Assembly (NCBI GenBank): GCA_910579075.1
Contig: CAJTSV010000035.1
Location: 24,027 to 33,173 of the forward strand
Source: an uncultured Eubacterium sp.
GTDB taxonomy: Bacteria > Bacillota > Clostridia > Lachnospirales > Lachnospiraceae
Direction of reading: 5' to 3'
DNA: 9,147 nucleotides
The notes under the pieces are model-generated. The model was not told the origin of the DNA, did no database searches, and saw only the letters and a program-made list of their open reading frames with translations. The position numbers and the translations under genes were made by a program. Of this stretch, positions 6,191-9,147 are shown in pieces (position 1 is the first letter of the stretch; each line of letters opens with the position of its first letter).

Positions 6191-8002
6191 ATGAAAAAAA
6201 GCTTAAAATCTGCTTGCAGCTATAGCGTAAATGAAATATATAATCACTCGCTTATTCATATTCGAAAAAAAACCCAAAATCCAGCACCATTCAGCATCCT
6301 GATTGTTGGAAAAGATTCTTATATCGGTACAAATACAGAAAAACACCTGGTTTCTTATGGAAATTTCAAAATACATACACTTGATGCAGTAAATCTTGTC
6401 CCGATACCAGAGTATTTTAAAGGTTATGATGCAGTTTTCTACGTCGCAGGAATTGTTCATCAAAAGGAAAGCAGAAAAAATATATCTTTATATTATAAAG
6501 TGAACCGGGATTTAGCTGTCAGCACTGCAAAATCAGCAAAAAAAGCAAATGTACCACATTTCATCATTCTGTCTTCAATGTCTGTATATGGGGCTGAGGC
6601 AGGACATATTACAAAAGACAGCATAACAAATCCAGCAAACCATTATGGAAAATCAAAGCTGGAAGCAGATTGTGCCATCTGGAAGCTGAGAAGCAGGGAT
6701 TTCCGGGTAGCAATTTTACGTCCTCCTATGGTATATGGCAGAACATGCAAGGGCAATTATCAGCTTTTACGAAAACTTGCACTGCTGACACCTGTATTTC
6801 CACAGCTTTCTAACGAGCGGTCAATGATTTATATTGGAAACTTATGTGAGTTTGTTAAAAATATAATAGAAAAACAAAGAGAAGGAATTTTTTTCCCTCA
6901 AAATGATACCTATATAAATACATGTGAAATGGTAAAACAAATTGCAGCGTGTCATGGAAAAAAAATCAGGGAAACCAGACTTTTTAACGGTCTGTTAAAA
7001 AGCATTCATCTTAAGGTATTCAAAAAACTATTCGGAAACCTGACTTATGAAAAAACAGACACCATAGGTATGTATAATTTTGAAGACAGCATCAAATACA
7101 CAGAACAGGCAGCATCTCAAACAGAAAGAAAAGAAAGACAGCTAATTAGAATAGAAAAACTGCCGCCATTTTCTGTTTTAATGTCTGTATATATCGGGGA
7201 AAATCCAGAACACCTTCAAATGTCGCTTCAAAGCATACTGGTGAACCAGACCCTGAAGCCAAATGAAGTGATACTGATATGTGACGGAAAACTTTCCCGG
7301 GAGCTGGATGCTGTAATCCATCAATTTGAAAAAATGTTTCCAGACACTTTGCACGTATTCAGAAAACAGCGGGAAGGACTGGGACATGCACTTCATTACG
7401 GTTTACAGCAGTGCACCTATGATTTAGTTGCCAGAGCAGATACAGACGACATATGTGACCGGAAGCGCTTTGAAATACAGGTACGGTATATGACCAGTCA
7501 TCCGGAAGTTATTGTCTGCAGTTCATATATTGATGAATTTAAAACAGACTGGCAAAAGACTGGCAGAATAAAAAAAGTTCCTGTTCGAAATAAAGACATA
7601 CGGCAATGGGCAAAGTATAGAAATCCTATTAATCATATGGCTGCTATATACAGAAAAAAGCCTCTGACTGCCATAGGGTCATACAGACATGTAGAAGGAG
7701 CTGAAGATTATGATTTATGGGTCAGGGCTATGTCAAAAAAAATGAAAATGTCTAATATACCAAAAGTACTTGTACATGCAAGAACTGGAAATGGCATGGT
7801 AAAACGCAGGAGCAATAGAAAGTATATTAAAACATGGCAGACAATTGACCGATACATGTTAAAACATCATATGATGAACATTTTAGAATACTGCTGCAGT
7901 ATGGCAGGTGTCCGTATATTCGTATACATGCCAGAAAATGCAAAAGAAATCTTATACAGTAAATTATTGCGAAAACACAGGATGAAAAATTTTAAGTATT
8001 GA
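6191..8002 (+). CDS. Fusion: NAD-dependent sugar epimerase/dehydratase + GT2 glycosyltransferase
   Basis: The protein is 603 aa in two clear parts. Residues about 34-303 are an extended short-chain dehydrogenase/epimerase that acts on a nucleotide-sugar. They include the nucleotide-binding motif IVGKDSYIG (38-46, with Ser in place of a usual Gly), YDAVFYVAGIVH (79-90), SSMSVYG (128-134), catalytic Y152 and K156 in HYGKSK, and RPPMVYG (177-183). Residues about 326-560 are a family 2 glycosyltransferase, with FSVLMSVYIGENPEHL (327-342), the metal/UDP-binding ARADTDD (414-420) and the catalytic-base region GAEDYDLW (503-510). This resembles AmsE/WaaE-type transferases that add a sugar to a lipid-linked glycan. 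The linker is about residues 304-325. An N-terminal extension of about 33 residues precedes the epimerase. The AGGAAGG at 6171-6177 is 13 bases from the ATG, somewhat far. It probably makes and transfers one sugar of the repeat unit; the identity of the sugar is unknown. Its AT-rich composition suggests transfer. Confidence 0.88.
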   Translation: MKKSLKSACSYSVNEIYNHSLIHIRKKTQNPAPFSILIVGKDSYIGTNTEKHLVSYGNFKIHTLDAVNLVPIPEYFKGYDAVFYVAGIVHQKESRKNISLYYKVNRDLAVSTAKSAKKANVPHFIILSSMSVYGAEAGHITKDSITNPANHYGKSKLEADCAIWKLRSRDFRVAILRPPMVYGRTCKGNYQLLRKLALLTPVFPQLSNERSMIYIGNLCEFVKNIIEKQREGIFFPQNDTYINTCEMVKQIAACHGKKIRETRLFNGLLKSIHLKVFKKLFGNLTYEKTDTIGMYNFEDSIKYTEQAASQTERKERQLIRIEKLPPFSVLMSVYIGENPEHLQMSLQSILVNQTLKPNEVILICDGKLSRELDAVIHQFEKMFPDTLHVFRKQREGLGHALHYGLQQCTYDLVARADTDDICDRKRFEIQVRYMTSHPEVIVCSSYIDEFKTDWQKTGRIKKVPVRNKDIRQWAKYRNPINHMAAIYRKKPLTAIGSYRHVEGAEDYDLWVRAMSKKMKMSNIPKVLVHARTGNGMVKRRSNRKYIKTWQTIDRYMLKHHMMNILEYCCSMAGVRIFVYMPENAKEILYSKLLRKHRMKNFKY

Positions 8003-8023
8003 GAATCAGGCAGGATGTTATAA

Positions 8024-8984
8024 ATGAATGAAAATCAAAGCAGGCAGAGTAAAAAATGTGCATCAGCTATCTATAAAATGCCTGAAATCGCTGAAATTGA
8101 TACAAAGCAGAACATGAACGACACAAAAACAAAGAAAATCCTTATTGCCGGAGCAGACTCCTATATAGGGAAATCATTTGTATCTTTTATGTGCAGATGG
8201 CCCGGCAGCTGCCAGGCAGACATGCTTTGCACCAAAGGAGATTCCTGGAAAAACATTCCTTTCGAAAACTACGATGCCGTTTTATATATTTCTAAAACAG
8301 ATGATACTCTCACAACCTTCAGAAAGCATCTGATGCTGCATAAAGCAGATGCCTGTCAGGCTGTAAGAATTGCCAACAGAGCAAAAATATCAGGAATAGA
8401 AATGTTTCTTTATCTGAGTTCACTGCATGTATACAGTCCAGAAACAGGTATGATTACGAAAACATCCAGGCCTGAACCATCGGATGCATACGGCAGATTA
8501 AGGCTGTATACAGAAAAACAGTTATGGAATATGAACAGCAGCAAGTTTCATGTTGCGATTCTCCGTCTTCCAAAAATTTATGGATATAAATGCAGTGGCA
8601 GTTACACGGGGATTGCAAAGGCTGCTATCAGGTCATGTTTCTTTCCAAAATACAATCAAAAATACAGCGTGATTCATATAGACAATTTGACATCAGCAAT
8701 CAGAAGCATTCTGTATTATAACAAAGCCGGTGTCTATTTTCCGCAAAATACCAGCTTTTCCGGCACCTATGATTTTGCATTGGAAATCTCAGGATTTTAT
8801 GGAAAAAAAACTAAAAAGCATTGCATTGTTTAACCCGATTATACATCTTCTGATAAAAAGAATCTGGCTGATTCAGAATATTTTTTCAGGCCATACATGC
8901 AGCCAGTCATTAAATGTGCCAGATGAATGGCTGCAAGTAAAAAATTTTCGGGAAAGCATTCGTTTATCGGAAAGCGGCTGGTAA
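8024..8984 (+). pseudogene. Second NAD-dependent epimerase/dehydratase, frameshifted at an A8 tract
   Basis: The open frame 8024-8833 (269 aa) is related to the epimerase half of the preceding gene. It shows ILIAGADSYIG (39-49), YDAVLYIS (83-90), LYLSSLHVYS (129-138), VAILRLPKIYG (177-187) and VYFPQN (237-242). After FYGKK it goes off track (TKKHCIV, stop). The +1-shifted frame continues naturally as LKSIALFNPIIHLLIKRIW to a stop at 8982-8984, aligning with the preceding paralogue's GKKIRETRLFNGLLKSIH region. Removing one A from the A8 run at 8803-8810 restores a protein of about 319 aa. The active-site YxxxK is YGRLR (Y156, R160): the lysine is replaced by arginine, and the 'AGIVH' segment of the paralogue is absent. 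It may be a decaying duplicate, a phase-variable gene caught OFF, or a gene expressed by slippage. A start at 8114 (MNDTKTKKILIAG) is possible because the first 30 residues are an unusual extension. A modest AGGA lies eight bases before 8024. Confidence 0.75.
8803..8810 (+). repeat. A8 homopolymer at the frameshift point
   Basis: Eight consecutive A residues lie in GGAAAAAAAACTAAAAAG. Runs of this length are prone to replication slippage and can also cause RNA polymerase slippage. Loss of one A joins the two frames of the second epimerase gene. A sequencing error is also possible here. Confidence 0.8.
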
Positions 8985-9010
8985 TTTTACAGAATATTGT
9001 TTCTTTTTCA

Positions 9011-9040
9011 TCGACTGATATAAATATCTATAACTATACT
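9011..9040 (+). promoter_or_regulatory. Candidate sigma-A promoter before the final gene
   Basis: TCGACT (9011-9016; four of six bases match the -35 consensus) and TATACT (9035-9040; five of six match the -10) are 18 bases apart in the 84-base gap after the epimerase remnant. It would start transcription near 9047, just before the AGGGG ribosome binding site. In such AT-rich DNA chance matches are common, so confidence is low. Confidence 0.3.
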
Positions 9041-9068
9041 GCACTCAATCTAAATATAGGGGAAAATT

Positions 9069-9147
9069 ATGATTAAAGTATTACATATACTTGGTCTTCT
9101 TCTTCTTCTTCTTCTTCTTCTTCTTCTTCTTCTTCTTCTTCTTCTTC
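9069..9147 (+). CDS. GT4-like glycosyltransferase start with poly-leucine repeat, truncated by window end
   Basis: The frame opens with AGGGGAA (9058-9064) about five bases before ATG. It reads MIKVLHILG, the typical first beta-strand of family 4 (GT-B fold) glycosyltransferases in Clostridia polysaccharide loci, where the strand is normally followed by a Gly-rich turn and 'GGAE'. Here it runs instead into 17 consecutive CTT (Leu) codons up to the last base. If translated, the leucine run would form a hydrophobic stretch where the donor-side loop should be and could disrupt folding or target the protein to the membrane. The family call rests on nine residues plus context, so it is tentative. 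The gene, or the real sequence after the repeat, lies outside the window. Confidence 0.5.
   Translation, partial: MIKVLHILGLLLLLLLLLLLLLLLLL
9096..9147 (+). repeat. (CTT)17+ trinucleotide microsatellite
   Basis: There are 17 perfect CTT units plus one C, continuing to the window edge, so the true length is unknown. It is a pure pyrimidine/purine (CTT/GAA) mirror repeat, a class able to form triplex DNA and prone to slippage. Unit-length changes keep the reading frame but change the leucine count. Its position at the very end also fits an assembly that broke or mis-extended in a repeat. Confidence 0.95.

Noticed and set aside
5960..6225. Two small genes between the Wzz-like gene and the fusion gene
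   Set aside because: They overlap one another in different frames, lack ribosome binding sites, show no recognisable protein pattern, and one overlaps the next gene.
9096..9147. CRISPR-like repeat array
   Set aside because: It is a pure 3-bp unit with no spacers, so it is a microsatellite.

Overview
The window looks like a chromosomal segment from a gut-type Clostridia, most likely Lachnospiraceae. This is judged from the sepF-ylmH-lspA-rluD gene order, the strong AGGAGG-type ribosome binding sites, the protein flavour, and a surface-polysaccharide locus with typical Lachnospiraceae-like components. All supported genes lie on the + strand. The organism assignment is inference; there is no rRNA or other phylogenetic marker here.

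Region 1 (1-2402) is a compact housekeeping operon: the 3' end of sepF (cell division), ylmH (S4 RNA-binding protein), lspA (lipoprotein signal peptidase) and an RluD-type 23S rRNA pseudouridine synthase. Region 2 (2403-3522) is a small accessory patch. It holds a ~94-bp near-perfect palindrome that looks like a miniature mobile element and contains two facing 14-bp boxes. A good sigma-A promoter follows, then an Rpn/PD-(D/E)XK-type nuclease gene broken by an in-frame amber codon and apparently also by an internal deletion, and then a strong bidirectional terminator.

Region 3 (3523-4010) is an AT-rich, gene-free stretch with three inverted repeats, probably the control region of what follows. 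Region 4 (4011-9147) is the start of a capsule/exopolysaccharide locus. It encodes an XRE-family regulator, a Wzz-like chain-length/co-polymerase protein whose cytoplasmic tail resembles a degenerate BY-kinase domain without a P-loop, and a fused sugar epimerase + GT2 glycosyltransferase. These are followed by a second, related epimerase that is frameshifted at an A8 tract and has lost the active-site lysine. The window ends inside the start of a GT4-like glycosyltransferase. From 6191 onward the DNA is visibly more AT-rich than the housekeeping operon, as is common for exchangeable polysaccharide genes.

The most striking feature is at the right edge. The last gene starts like a normal GT4 enzyme (MIKVLHILG) and then runs into at least 17 perfect in-frame CTT (Leu) codons up to the last base. 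Together with the A8 tract in the preceding gene, two simple-sequence tracts sit in adjacent polysaccharide genes. This suggests a candidate phase-variable or length-variable surface-glycan locus, but decay of the epimerase and an assembly artefact at a contig end are serious alternatives.
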